Notes under the pieces: model-generated | What the model saw: the letters and a program-made list of their open reading frames with translations, nothing else | What the model was told of the DNA's origin: nothing | Database searches by the model: none | Assembly (NCBI RefSeq): GCF_004011835.1 | Contig: NZ_RKLN01000005.1 | Location: 186,001-250,000, forward strand | Source: Rhodococcus spongiicola | Lineage (GTDB): Bacteria; Actinomycetota; Actinomycetes; Mycobacteriales; Mycobacteriaceae | Direction of reading: 5' to 3' | Length of the DNA: 64,000 bases | In this document: positions 55,996-64,000 of the stretch, in pieces | Layout: each line of letters opens with the position of its first letter | How positions within the stretch are numbered: position 1 is the stretch's first letter | Translations under genes and position numbers: made by a program

Positions 55996-57593
55996 GCCTG
56001 TCTCCCGATCTCATCCGGACACTCGCGCCCCTGCCGGTCCTGATCCCGATGCTGGCCGCGGCAACCACGTTGTTCGTCGGTCGCCGACCCACCGTTCAGC
56101 GCGCGGTCACGATCTTCGCCCTGGTCGCCGTCACCGCCGTCTCGGCGATGCTGCTATATCTCGCGGACCGGTTCGGCGCAACCGCTGTCCAGGTGGGCGG
56201 CTGGGACACCCCGATCGGCATCACGCTCGTGGTCGACCGACTGGCGGCACTGATGCTGCTGGTGTCGTCGATCGTGCTACTCGCCGTCATCGTGTACGCC
56301 GTCGGTCAGGGCATTCGCGACGGGCAGGAAAACCAACCGGTCTCGATTTTCCTTCCGACATACCTGGCGCTCACGGCTGGTGTGTCCAACGCGTTCCTCG
56401 CCAGCGACCTGTTCAACATGTTTGTCGGCTTCGAGGTGCTGCTGGCCGCGAGCTTCGTGCTGTTGACACTGGGAGCGAGCGCGGACCGCGTCCGAGCCGG
56501 TGTGTCGTACGTCATGGTCTCGATGGTGTCGTCGCTGATCTTCCTGGCCGGCATCGGCTTTGCATACGCCGCGACCGGCACCCTCAATCTGGCGCAGATG
56601 TCCGAGCGGCTCGACGACATCCCCACCGGCACCCGCATGGCCATCTTCGGTGTGCTGCTGGTGGCGTTCGGTATCAAGGCTGCGGTGTTCCCGCTGTCGG
56701 CATGGCTGCCCGACTCCTACCCCACCGCCCCGGCCCCGGTCACGGCGGTGTTCGCGGGCCTTCTCACCAAGGTGGGTGTGTACGCGATCATCCGCGCCCA
56801 CTCACTGTTGTTCCCGCAGGGGGAGCTCGACGACGTCCTGATGGTTTGCGGTCTGCTCACCATGATCGTCGGCATCCTGGGTGCGATCGCGCAGAGCGAC
56901 ATCAAGCGTCTGCTGTCGTTCACCCTGGTCAGCCATATCGGCTACATGATCTTCGGTGTCGCGCTCTCGACGCAGTCCGGTCTGTCCGGCGCCGTCTACT
57001 ACGTGGCGCACCACATCATCGTGCAGACGACGCTGTTCCTGGTGGTGGGTCTGATAGAACGGCAGGCCGGATCGTCGTCGCTCCGCCGTCTCGGCGGCCT
57101 CGCGGCGGCCAGTCCGTTGCTCGCGATCGTGTTCCTGATCCCGGCCCTGAACCTGGGCGGCATCCCGCCGTTTTCCGGGTTCATCGGCAAGATCGCGCTA
57201 CTGCAGGCCGGCGTCGCACACCCCAGCGTGCTGTCCTGGACACTTGTCGCCGGCGGCACCGTCACAAGCCTGTTGACGCTGTACGTCGTGGCCCGCGTCT
57301 GGACGAAGGCGTTCTGGAGGGCCCGAGCCGATGCCCCTGAAGGCGACCTCGCGGACGTGAGCCCGTCGGCGCTGATCGACGAGTCCGAGCGGGACATCGC
57401 CTTCGTCGACCGTGAGGATGTGGGCCGGATGCCGGTGTTCATGCTGGCTCCGACCATCGGCCTGGTCGCTGTGGGCCTGGCGCTGACGGTCTTCGCGGGC
57501 CAGATGATCGGGATCGCCGACCGGGCCGCCCGGGACCTGCAGAATCGAGACGTCTACATCACGGCCGTGCTGGGCGAGGGAGGTGGCCCATGA
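55992..57593 (+). CDS. mrpD: Mrp antiporter subunit D (NuoM/N-like)
   Basis: A 533-aa NuoN/M-like antiporter subunit with about fourteen hydrophobic segments. Key elements of the family are FGIKAAVFPLSAWLPDSYPT with a membrane-embedded Lys, LLTKVGVYAIIRAH and the SDIKRLLSFTLVSHIGYM block. It carries ion translocation with MrpA. Overlaps neighbours by 4 bp on each side. Confidence 0.94.
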   Translation: MSLSPDLIRTLAPLPVLIPMLAAATTLFVGRRPTVQRAVTIFALVAVTAVSAMLLYLADRFGATAVQVGGWDTPIGITLVVDRLAALMLLVSSIVLLAVIVYAVGQGIRDGQENQPVSIFLPTYLALTAGVSNAFLASDLFNMFVGFEVLLAASFVLLTLGASADRVRAGVSYVMVSMVSSLIFLAGIGFAYAATGTLNLAQMSERLDDIPTGTRMAIFGVLLVAFGIKAAVFPLSAWLPDSYPTAPAPVTAVFAGLLTKVGVYAIIRAHSLLFPQGELDDVLMVCGLLTMIVGILGAIAQSDIKRLLSFTLVSHIGYMIFGVALSTQSGLSGAVYYVAHHIIVQTTLFLVVGLIERQAGSSSLRRLGGLAAASPLLAIVFLIPALNLGGIPPFSGFIGKIALLQAGVAHPSVLSWTLVAGGTVTSLLTLYVVARVWTKAFWRARADAPEGDLADVSPSALIDESERDIAFVDREDVGRMPVFMLAPTIGLVAVGLALTVFAGQMIGIADRAARDLQNRDVYITAVLGEGGGP

Positions 57594-58162
57594 CCCGCGA
57601 ACGTGTTCTCCGCATCGGCGTCCTCACCTGGCTGACGACGGTGTGGGTCCTACTGTGGGGGAACGTCAGCGCCGCGAATATTCTCGGCGGCCTCGCCGTA
57701 GGTCTGCTGATCATGTGGCTGCTGCCGCTACCGCGGGTGGCAGTCGAGGGCCGCGTGCATCTGTTGTCGTTGGTTCAGCTCGTCTGGTGGATCACCTTCT
57801 ATGCCGGTCAGTCGAGCGTGCAGGTCGCATGGCTCGCGGTCCGGCCCGGGCCGCCTCCCGTGACCGGCGTCCTGCGGTGCAAACTCGGCATCAAGTCGGA
57901 CCTGGTGCTGACGCTGTGCGTCGACGTACTGAACCTGATCCCGGGCACCATGGTCATCGAGGTCGATCAGGCTCGGCGCGCGGTATACGTCCACGTCCTC
58001 GATGTGGGCACCACCAAGGCCGTGGACCAGTTCTATCGGACCGTGCGTCAACTCGAGCGACTGTTCATCGCGTCGTTCGAGCGGGACTCGGACTGGCAGC
58101 CGTCGCCGTGGCACCTACGCGACTACGAGTACCACGAACAGGGCAGGGAGGACCGGGCATGA
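57590..58162 (+). CDS. mrpE: Mrp antiporter subunit E
   Basis: A 190-aa protein with an N-terminal pair of membrane helices (ILGGLAVGLLIMWLLPLP, VQLVWWITFYAGQSS) and a C-terminal cytosolic domain (SDLVLTLCVDVLNLIPGTMV). This is typical MrpE/MnhE structure. It starts in the mrpD stop codon (ATGA) and ends in the mrpF start. Confidence 0.92.
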   Translation: MTRERVLRIGVLTWLTTVWVLLWGNVSAANILGGLAVGLLIMWLLPLPRVAVEGRVHLLSLVQLVWWITFYAGQSSVQVAWLAVRPGPPPVTGVLRCKLGIKSDLVLTLCVDVLNLIPGTMVIEVDQARRAVYVHVLDVGTTKAVDQFYRTVRQLERLFIASFERDSDWQPSPWHLRDYEYHEQGREDRA

Positions 58163-58419
58163 CAGCCGTGATGATCATTTCCGGAGTGATGCTGGTGCTC
58201 GCGGCGCTGGTCACCACCCAACGACTCCTCGCCGGACCCGGCAGCCTCGACCGCCTGATCGCGATGGACACCCTCATCGGGACCGCGATCTGCGGACTGT
58301 CGGTGTGGGCCACCTACACCGGTGACACCACGATCGTGCCCGCCATCGTCGCGCTCGCCCTCGTCGGCTTCATCGGTTCGGTGAGCGTGGCCCGGTTCCG
58401 AGTGCGAGACGACTCATGA
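58159..58419 (+). CDS. mrpF: Mrp antiporter subunit F
   Basis: An 86-aa subunit with three hydrophobic segments and the conserved SLDRLIAMDTLIGTAICGLS block of MrpF/MnhF. It starts at the ATG overlapping the mrpE stop and overlaps mrpG by 4 bp. Confidence 0.93.
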   Translation: MTAVMIISGVMLVLAALVTTQRLLAGPGSLDRLIAMDTLIGTAICGLSVWATYTGDTTIVPAIVALALVGFIGSVSVARFRVRDDS

Positions 58420-58757
58420 ACACAGTCCTCGACGTCATCGCCGCGACCTGCATCCTGGTCGGATCGTTCCTCGCGCTCACCGCGGCGATCGGCCTCGTCC
58501 GTTTCCCCGACACCCTCTCCCGGATGCACGCGGCCACCAAGCCCCAGGTCGTCGGCCTGGTGCTGGTCCTTGCCGGCGCGGTGATCCGACTGCACGGCAA
58601 CGTCGACATCTGGATGCTGGTCCTGGTCGGGATGTTCACTCTGCTGACCGCACCCATGATCGCCTACAGCGTCGGCCGCGTCGCCTACCGCGAGCAGCGC
58701 GGGCAGGACGGACTGGTCATGGACCGACGCGACGACACTCCTGACACGTTCTACTAG
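58416..58757 (+). CDS. mrpG: Mrp antiporter subunit G
   Basis: A 113-aa subunit with three hydrophobic segments and the MrpG signature LVRFPDTLSRMHAATKPQVV. It is the last gene of mrpACDEFG. Its 3-prime end overlaps the end of the convergent PAP2 gene by 41 bp. The operon exports Na+ (and possibly other cations) in exchange for protons, for salt and alkali tolerance. Confidence 0.93.
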   Translation: MNTVLDVIAATCILVGSFLALTAAIGLVRFPDTLSRMHAATKPQVVGLVLVLAGAVIRLHGNVDIWMLVLVGMFTLLTAPMIAYSVGRVAYREQRGQDGLVMDRRDDTPDTFY

Positions 58758-60162
58758 ACGCCGATCTGCTGGGCTGCGTCCCACCGGACGGCGTTCCACT
58801 GGACGGGGTTCTACCGGACAGCAGGACCCTCGCGCCTTCCACTCTTGTCGCCCGGGCGGTGGCCTCCGAGAGCGTGGAGTGCGCGGGACACAAGCGGGGC
58901 GTGCGGTGAAAGGTTCTCCAGTAGTCCAGGGCGAACAAGGCTGGGACACCGAGGAGCAGTGGCGCCGACACCGCCGGGTACTGAGCGATCTCCACCGCGA
59001 GGAACCGGTAGCTGAGCAGCAGCACGGCCAGCAGGATCCCGCCGCCGACGACGAGCCGGATCCGGAACCAGCCCCAGCCGCGTTCGGGGTCGCGTAGGGC
59101 CGACTCGAGTGCCAGCGTCAGGACCGCACCGGCGATGAGGTCGACCCCGTAGTGGTAGCCGAACCCGAGAGTCGCCGCAAGAGTGGCCACCAGCCAGAAC
59201 GTGCCGCCCCAGCGCAGCCATCGCGGGCCTTGCCGCGAATGCAGGAACAGCGCCAGCGCCCACGCTGTGTGCAGGCTGGGCATGCAGTTGCGCGGGGTCG
59301 CGTCGTCGAACGGCATGGGCGACGGCGTCGGGTCGAACGGGGCGATGCCGGGCCAGAAGTTGCCGACCTGGAAGCCGTGGCCGTCGGCACCGAACACGAA
59401 GATCGGCCCGACCACTGGGAAGAGGATGTAGAAGACCGGCCCGACCAGCCCTATCAGCAGGAAGGTGCGCACCAGATGGTGCGATGGCCACCCCTTGCTC
59501 AGTTGGTAGAGCGCGACGACGATCGCAGCGACGGGCAGTTCGATGTACACCCAGTGCAGCACGAAGTACCCGACGGGGCCCAGGGCGTCGACGACATCCC
59601 CCATCACCCACGCCGGGTTGCCGAGGGCGCGATCGGCAAGCTGGACGTACTGGTCGAGGACCATTGGCTGAGTGATGACGGTGATGTGCAACCACACGTC
59701 GCCGATCTTGGTGGCGAGGATCAGCAGCGCACCGAATCCGACTCCGGTGAGTATCTTTCGGCGCTGTTCGCCGTGCCGATTCACCGCGGCGTAAGCGGCG
59801 ACAGCCGTCAGCACGATCACCGCGCCGTTGCCGACAGTCAGTGGTCCACCGGTGAGGTAGCGAATCGCGGCGATGACGACGTCGATCCCGGCGGCACTCG
59901 CCAACGCGATGATCCGATACCGGGTGGTCAGTCCCACGACTCCGAGTGCAAGTCCAGCCCACGGCACGGACGCCGACTTCGGGGTGCCCACGAAGTCGTC
60001 GAGGAGGCTGGCCAGTGGCCCCTGGAAGCCCCGAACGGACGCGAAGATCTGCAGGCCGACAAGGGTGACGACCACCGCAGCAACGGCACCCATGAGAAGG
60101 GCACGTCGAGTTCGATCGCTGAGCCGAACCGGCTCGGTACGCACACCACCGTCCACTAACAC
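58717..60162 (-). CDS. PAP2-family membrane phosphatase / phosphotransferase
   Basis: A 481-aa polytopic membrane protein. The PAP2 catalytic motifs are present: the C2 motif PRNCMPSLHTAWALALF and the C3 motif GFGYHYGVDLIAG. The layout resembles inositol-phosphoceramide-synthase-like or lipid-phosphate phosphatase members of actinobacteria. It probably acts on lipid phosphates or lipid-linked carriers at the outer face of the membrane. The GTG at 60162 lies 7 nt after TACTAT. The last 35 residues are Ser/Thr/Gly/Arg-rich and overlap mrpG antisense, so the C-terminus is probably a recent run-on. Confidence 0.82.
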   Translation of the reverse strand: MLVDGGVRTEPVRLSDRTRRALLMGAVAAVVVTLVGLQIFASVRGFQGPLASLLDDFVGTPKSASVPWAGLALGVVGLTTRYRIIALASAAGIDVVIAAIRYLTGGPLTVGNGAVIVLTAVAAYAAVNRHGEQRRKILTGVGFGALLILATKIGDVWLHITVITQPMVLDQYVQLADRALGNPAWVMGDVVDALGPVGYFVLHWVYIELPVAAIVVALYQLSKGWPSHHLVRTFLLIGLVGPVFYILFPVVGPIFVFGADGHGFQVGNFWPGIAPFDPTPSPMPFDDATPRNCMPSLHTAWALALFLHSRQGPRWLRWGGTFWLVATLAATLGFGYHYGVDLIAGAVLTLALESALRDPERGWGWFRIRLVVGGGILLAVLLLSYRFLAVEIAQYPAVSAPLLLGVPALFALDYWRTFHRTPRLCPAHSTLSEATARATRVEGARVLLSGRTPSSGTPSGGTQPSRSASSRTCQECRRVGP

Positions 60163-60195
60163 GCCGAATATAGTAAACGGCGGGCAAAGACAGCG

Positions 60196-61314
60196 TTACG
60201 TGTCGAGTTCGTTCACTAGGGAGGCAACGACGGCCCGCACGTCACCGCCGGTGGCAGCGGCGACCTTGCGTTGCCGTTGGTACGACGCCCCGCGGCGGGG
60301 GATGTCGGCGACTCGGGCGAGTTCCTCGGCGCAGCCGAGCCTCACCGCTGTGGGCGTGAGCTTCTCCAGCAGATCGTAGAGGTCGTCGGTGACGAGGCGT
60401 TCCCGGTTGTCGGCGCCGAGGATCACCTCGGCATCGAGGCCGTATCGGGCAGCGCGCCACTTGTTCTCCTGTACATGCCACGGCGGCATGGACGGCAGCG
60501 TCTCCCCCGCGTCGAGCCGGGTGTCGAGATAGACGACGAGGCAGTGGATGAGAGCGACGAGGGCGCTCAGCTCGGTACGGGTGGAGATGCCATCGCACAC
60601 CCGGACTTCGATCGTGCCCCAGCGGGGCGCGGGACGGATGTCCCAGTGCAGGCCCGCGAGATCGGCGATGACGCCGGTCGTCAACTGGTCGTGCACGTAC
60701 CCCTCGAATTGGCCCCAGTTCTCGAACTGGAACGGCAGCCCGGCGGTCGGCAACTGCTGGAACATCAACGCACGATTGCTGGCGTACCCGGTGTCGACGC
60801 CCGTCCACATCGGTGAGGAAGCCGAAAGCGCGAGCAGGTGAGGATATTTCAATAGCAGCGCATTGAGGATCGGGAACATCTTCTCCCTGGAAGATATCCC
60901 GACGTGAACGTGGACACCCCAGATCAACATCTGCCGTCCCCACCACTGGGTGCGTTCGATGAGTTCGTCGTAGTGCGGGGTGCGGGTGAGCAATTGAGTG
61001 GACCATCGCGCGAACGGATGGGTGCCGGCACACATGAGGTCGACGCCGAGCGGGTTCGCCGCACGCCGCACCAGCGACATCGTCTCGGACAGATCGTCGA
61101 TGGCTTCACCGACCGTATCGCAGATGCCTGTGACGAACTCGACTGTGTTTCGGAGCAACTCCTTGGTGACCCGAGGCTTGTCGACCAGTTCGCCGACCGC
61201 ATCGAAGACCGCCGCGGCGGTGTTGGACAGATCACGGGTGGTGCTGTCAACCAGCGCGATCTCCCACTCCACCCCGAGGGTCGGACGGGGTGAACCAGCG
61301 AAGGGGACTCCCAC
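60196..61314 (-). CDS. ybdK: Carboxylate-amine ligase YbdK (glutamate-cysteine ligase 2 family)
   Basis: A 372-aa ATP-grasp-like GCS2 protein, equivalent to Rv0433. It opens with TLGVEWEIALVDSTTRDLS and contains WWGRQMLIWGVHVHVGISSR and RWGTIEVRVCDG, which hold the ATP and metal ligands. Family members have weak gamma-glutamylcysteine ligase activity. In actinomycetes that use mycothiol the true role is unclear. The GTG at 61314 lies divergent from nothing close. PAP2 is downstream on the same strand. No glutathione synthetase neighbour. Confidence 0.9.
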   Translation of the reverse strand: MGVPFAGSPRPTLGVEWEIALVDSTTRDLSNTAAAVFDAVGELVDKPRVTKELLRNTVEFVTGICDTVGEAIDDLSETMSLVRRAANPLGVDLMCAGTHPFARWSTQLLTRTPHYDELIERTQWWGRQMLIWGVHVHVGISSREKMFPILNALLLKYPHLLALSASSPMWTGVDTGYASNRALMFQQLPTAGLPFQFENWGQFEGYVHDQLTTGVIADLAGLHWDIRPAPRWGTIEVRVCDGISTRTELSALVALIHCLVVYLDTRLDAGETLPSMPPWHVQENKWRAARYGLDAEVILGADNRERLVTDDLYDLLEKLTPTAVRLGCAEELARVADIPRRGASYQRQRKVAAATGGDVRAVVASLVNELDT

Positions 61315-61449
61315 AGGACCGATCCAACCACACGGTCCGAGCGCCCGCAGGACGCCCGGAAGTCCCCGAACTACGGAATCGGGGCCCCGGCGGACGGTGT
61401 CGCTGAACGCCTGGTGGGCGGTGTCGCCGAACGACTACCGCCGTGGTCA

Positions 61450-62151
61450 TCAGCCTTCGATGACCCCGCAGGCGACGCGCGCACCGGCGTCTCCGGTCGA
61501 CAGTGTCTCCTGGTCCGGCGAGGTGGCGTTGTTGGGCAGCGTGTAGCGGCTGGGGATATTGCCGAAGTTGTCGGGATCCGCGTGGATCATCAGCGCGGTG
61601 CCCTCACCGTCGTTCTTCAGATCCTCGAGGGTGAACGCGTCGGTGGTGGTAACGAGGTAGCCGACGCCGTCCTCACGCACCTGGAGCGAAGTAAGGTCGC
61701 CACTGGCCGGATGCCCGGTGCGGCCCCCCACCTGGAAGTGACCGCCGGCGGAGAGGAAGTTGCCGGGCTCGCCACCGGTTGGGGCGACCGAGTTGGGCTC
61801 GCACTTGCCGACCGAGTGGACGTGCAAGCCGTGGAAGCCGGGGGTCAGATCGTGAACGTCGACGGCGATCTGGACATAACCGTCCTCGCTCTCGGCGAGC
61901 GTCGCGGTACCGACCTGGCTACCCTGCGCATTGTCGAGCTGCACGGAGACCGTGTCGATGGCGGCGTGCTCGGCACCGCCCGCGGCGGACCCACCCAGAG
62001 GAGCCGGCGCACCGGTCCACACCGGCGGGGTGGTACCGGGAACGTCGCTCGGCTCCACGCTGTTCGAGCATGCGACCAAGCCCAGCGCGGTGATTGCGAC
62101 CACTGGGGCCACGACAAACCAGGAATCGAGGCGGGTGAATTTCGAGGCCAT
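61450..62151 (-). CDS. sodC: Cu/Zn-type superoxide dismutase lipoprotein with a reduced zinc loop
   Basis: A 233-aa exported protein. The signal ends in a lipobox (ALGLVACSN), so it is lipid-anchored. The copper His pair lies in [14 protein letters not shown] and the conserved disulfide Cys and end motif are in [12 protein letters not shown]. The zinc subloop is shortened: [18 protein letters not shown] keeps one His of the usual HG motif but lacks others. The same reduction is known in M. tuberculosis SodC, which works without zinc. It should remove superoxide at the cell surface. Order matches Rv0432. Confidence 0.92.
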   Translation of the reverse strand: MASKFTRLDSWFVVAPVVAITALGLVACSNSVEPSDVPGTTPPVWTGAPAPLGGSAAGGAEHAAIDTVSVQLDNAQGSQVGTATLAESEDGYVQIAVDVHDLTPGFHGLHVHSVGKCEPNSVAPTGGEPGNFLSAGGHFQVGGRTGHPASGDLTSLQVREDGVGYLVTTTDAFTLEDLKNDGEGTALMIHADPDNFGNIPSRYTLPNNATSPDQETLSTGDAGARVACGVIEG

Positions 62152-62230
62152 CGAACTGCTCCTTCGGCGTCGTTCAAAATTTCGGATGATCTTGATGAGC
62201 AGGCCGATCGATCTGTTCGACCCGATCGAT

Positions 62231-62788
62231 CTACTGGGAGGTAACGATCACGATCACTCCCGGCGGTATGCCGGCAATGCCCTCGAAACGCGGTTCGGCC
62301 GGGAAGCCGAGTTCGGAGGCGATGGCCTCCGCCGCCTGCTTCTCGACGGCGTCGTCGCCGTAGTAGACGGTGCTGGTCGGGATGACCCCGTCCGTGAAGT
62401 TCGCGGTCTCGGAGACAGTCCAGCCGTCGGACGTCAGTTCGCTCGCGGTCCGTGCGGCGAGCCCGGTGACGTCGCTGTTGTTGAACACCCGCACCGGCAC
62501 CGACTTGTCGACTGGCCCAGTGGGTGCTGCCGCGGCCGCACCGGTCCCCTCCGGACTGGTCGTCGGCGGCGCAGCAGGAGCCGCGACGGTAGTGGTCACG
62601 GCCGGTGGCGCGGTGGTCGTCGGCGAAGTGCCCGCCGCGACCTCGGTGGCTGATTCGTCGGCATTCGAGCCGCCCAAGGCGCCCAGGCTGGCCGCGCCCA
62701 GACCCGCGAACAGGATCGCGAGGGCGATCAGCACCATCGCGATCGCACGCAGCGGAGGTCCTGACGAGTTGGGGTTGGGGGTGGTCAC
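62231..62788 (-). CDS. virR: LytR_C domain envelope protein, VirR type
   Basis: A 185-aa protein with one N-terminal membrane anchor (residues about 14-38, [20 protein letters not shown]), a Thr/Pro/Ala-rich extracellular linker and a C-terminal LytR_C domain ([20 protein letters not shown] to GVIVIVTSQ). The equivalent Rv0431 (VirR) controls membrane vesicle release in mycobacteria and interacts with LytR-CpsA-Psr proteins. It lies downstream of the DUF3263 gene (81-bp gap) and upstream of sodC. Confidence 0.85.
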   Translation of the reverse strand: MTTPNPNSSGPPLRAIAMVLIALAILFAGLGAASLGALGGSNADESATEVAAGTSPTTTAPPAVTTTVAAPAAPPTTSPEGTGAAAAAPTGPVDKSVPVRVFNNSDVTGLAARTASELTSDGWTVSETANFTDGVIPTSTVYYGDDAVEKQAAEAIASELGFPAEPRFEGIAGIPPGVIVIVTSQ

Positions 62789-62869
62789 TGTTCCGACCTT
62801 AATCGGCGTCGGGCTCGTCCGGTAACGAGGTGACGACGGCCGGGCGTTGGTGGCGGCTGGGCCGGCGGG

Positions 62870-63211
62870 CTATGTCGAGACGTCGAAACCGAGCTGACGC
62901 GCGGCCCGGGCCTTCTGCCGACTGGCCCGCAGGCGGCGCAGACGCTTGACCAGCATCGGGTCGGCAGCCAGCGCCTCGGGCCGGTCTACGAGGGCGTTGA
63001 GCACCTGGTAGTACCGGGTCGCCGACATGGAGAACAACTCCTTGATGGCCTCTTCCTTGGCGCCCGCGTACTTCCACCACTGCCGCTCGAAGGAGAGGAT
63101 GTCGTGTTCGCGGCGGGTAAGGCCGTCGGTGCCGACCTCGTTTCCCGATGCCTCGTTTCCCAAGGCATTGTCGGTGCGTTCAGTTTCGTTCCGGGCTGCT
63201 GCGCCGTCCAT
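62870..63211 (-). CDS. DUF3263 domain protein (Rv0430-like)
   Basis: A 113-aa cytosolic protein. The core TRREHDILSFERQWWKYAGA, then KEEAIKELFSMSATRYYQVL is the DUF3263 helix-turn-helix-like domain, and the C-terminus is Arg-rich (KRLRRLRASRQKARAA). A nucleic-acid-binding role is likely but undefined. It is conserved next to virR and def across mycolate actinomycetes (Rv0429c-Rv0431) and is divergent from def. Confidence 0.88.
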   Translation of the reverse strand: MDGAAARNETERTDNALGNEASGNEVGTDGLTRREHDILSFERQWWKYAGAKEEAIKELFSMSATRYYQVLNALVDRPEALAADPMLVKRLRRLRASRQKARAARQLGFDVST

Positions 63212-63434
63212 CTCACTCCTCGACTGCTGATCCAGTTCGACCTCGGCGAGACCTCGTACTCCCTAACAGGCCTGACAGCGTCAGGCCGAACGCGTGTCCG
63301 AGCACCGGGAACCCGCTTGACCGGACACGAATTACACCATTGCTCTTCCCGGTAATTGAACCATGATCATGACTGCAAGCACCGAGTTCCGGCGAGGCGC
63401 GCCGCGAAAATCACGCCCATTATCCTTGGTGACC

Positions 63435-64000
63435 ATGGCAATTCTTCCCATCCGGATCGTCGGTGACCCTGTCCTTCACGAGCCGACCAAGCCGGTGACC
63501 GAGTCACCCACTGAGCTCGCCGACCTGATCCGCGATATGTACGAGACGATGGACGCCGCGAACGGTGTGGGTCTGGCGGCGAACCAGGTGGGTGTCGCGA
63601 AACGTCTGTTCGTCTACGACTGCCCCGACACCGACGAGGCCGGCAAGGAGATCCGCCGCCGGGGCGCGGTGATCAACCCTGTGCTCGAGACCTCGGAGAT
63701 CCCGGAGACCATGCCGGATCCGGACGACGACGTCGAGGGCTGCCTGTCGGTGCCCGGCGAGCAGTTCCCAACGGGCCGCGCCGACTGGGCGAAGGTGACC
63801 GGCACCGACGAGGAAGGCAACCCGGTCGAGCTCGAGGGCCAGGGCTTCTTCGCGCGCATGCTGCAGCACGAGACCGGCCATCTCGACGGCTTCCTCTACG
63901 TGGACGTACTGATCGGCCGCAATGCGCGCGCCGCCAAGAAGACGATCAAGAGGGCAGGGTGGGGCGTGCCGGGCCAGAGTTGGACGCCGGGCACCGACGA
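63435..64000 (+). CDS. def: Peptide deformylase (3-prime end cut by window)
   Basis: Def removes the formyl group from the N-terminal Met of new proteins. All three metal-site motifs are visible: [22 protein letters not shown] and [12 protein letters not shown]. The visible 188 residues are close to the full length of about 197 in M. tuberculosis (Rv0429c), so only the last few residues lie beyond the window. I chose ATG 63435 ([14 protein letters not shown]) by comparison with that enzyme. An in-frame GTG 6 nt upstream is possible. Confidence 0.95.
   Translation, partial: MAILPIRIVGDPVLHEPTKPVTESPTELADLIRDMYETMDAANGVGLAANQVGVAKRLFVYDCPDTDEAGKEIRRRGAVINPVLETSEIPETMPDPDDDVEGCLSVPGEQFPTGRADWAKVTGTDEEGNPVELEGQGFFARMLQHETGHLDGFLYVDVLIGRNARAAKKTIKRAGWGVPGQSWTPGTD

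Overview
The window is about 64 kb of high-GC chromosomal DNA from a mycolic-acid actinomycete, most likely Rhodococcus or a close Nocardiaceae relative (species not determinable from sequence alone). The evidence is a set of lineage markers: an HbhA-like heparin-binding protein, RamB, a VirR-type LytR_C protein, an Ag85-like mycolyltransferase, LprQ/LdtMt5, an LmeA-like protein and an EspG-like fragment. From recall of the M. tuberculosis map, the window is collinear in inverted order with about Rv0429c to Rv0483: def, Rv0430, virR, sodC, ybdK, Rv0435c, pssA, psd, groEL2, Rv0457c, lpdC, Rv0464c, ramB, icl1, fadB2, Rv0472c, Rv0473, Rv0474, hbhA, Rv0476, deoC, Rv0479c, Rv0481c, murB, lprQ. No tRNA, rRNA, insertion sequence, prophage or CRISPR array was seen.

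Layout. 1-7.7 kb: an EspG-like fragment, cell-wall genes (lprQ, murB), two DUF2505 genes, an AbiEi-like regulator, an LmeA-like protein, deoC, a methyltransferase and purU. 7.8-17 kb: an exported alpha/beta hydrolase, an AurF-like diiron oxygenase, DUF2516, hbhA with its XRE regulator, DUF445, TetR, DUF4873, PPK2 and adhC. 17-25 kb: a metE homologue that lacks three of four zinc ligands, fadB2, isocitrate lyase, a hypothetical gene and ramB. 25-33.5 kb: a urea island, urtABCDE plus a 1199-aa urea carboxylase, with no urease or allophanate hydrolase. 33.6-45 kb: a carboxymuconolactone-decarboxylase-like gene, lpdA, a cassette of micro-genes (four tandem plus one distant) around a peptidase and a mycolyltransferase, then a hydrolase, an F420 oxidoreductase, pspC and groEL2 with two CIRCE elements. 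45-52.4 kb: HAD, SRPBCC, psd-pssA, a CDC48-like AAA ATPase, a membrane protein and a NUDIX hydrolase. 52.6-58.8 kb: a complete Mrp Na+/H+ antiporter operon. 58.7-64 kb: PAP2, ybdK, sodC, virR, DUF3263 and def (cut by the window end).

The strongest candidate for an undescribed system is the set of 27-, 27-, 27-, 52- and 35-residue peptide genes at 35952-36486 and 40158-40265. The peptides have no Lys, Arg or Cys and no signal peptide, and are hydrophobic with Ser/Asn/Gly-rich tails. They flank a secreted mycolyltransferase and lie within 9 kb of groEL2, which recalls the corynebacterial PorA/PorH mycomembrane porins that are O-mycoloylated and encoded beside groEL2. Other notable points are the zinc-ligand-less MetE, an identical TGCTAAC-N15-GTTAGCA operator wrapped around the -35 box of two XRE regulator genes, a 23-bp divergent murB/DUF2505 gap with interlocked -10 boxes, and many apparently leaderless promoters.
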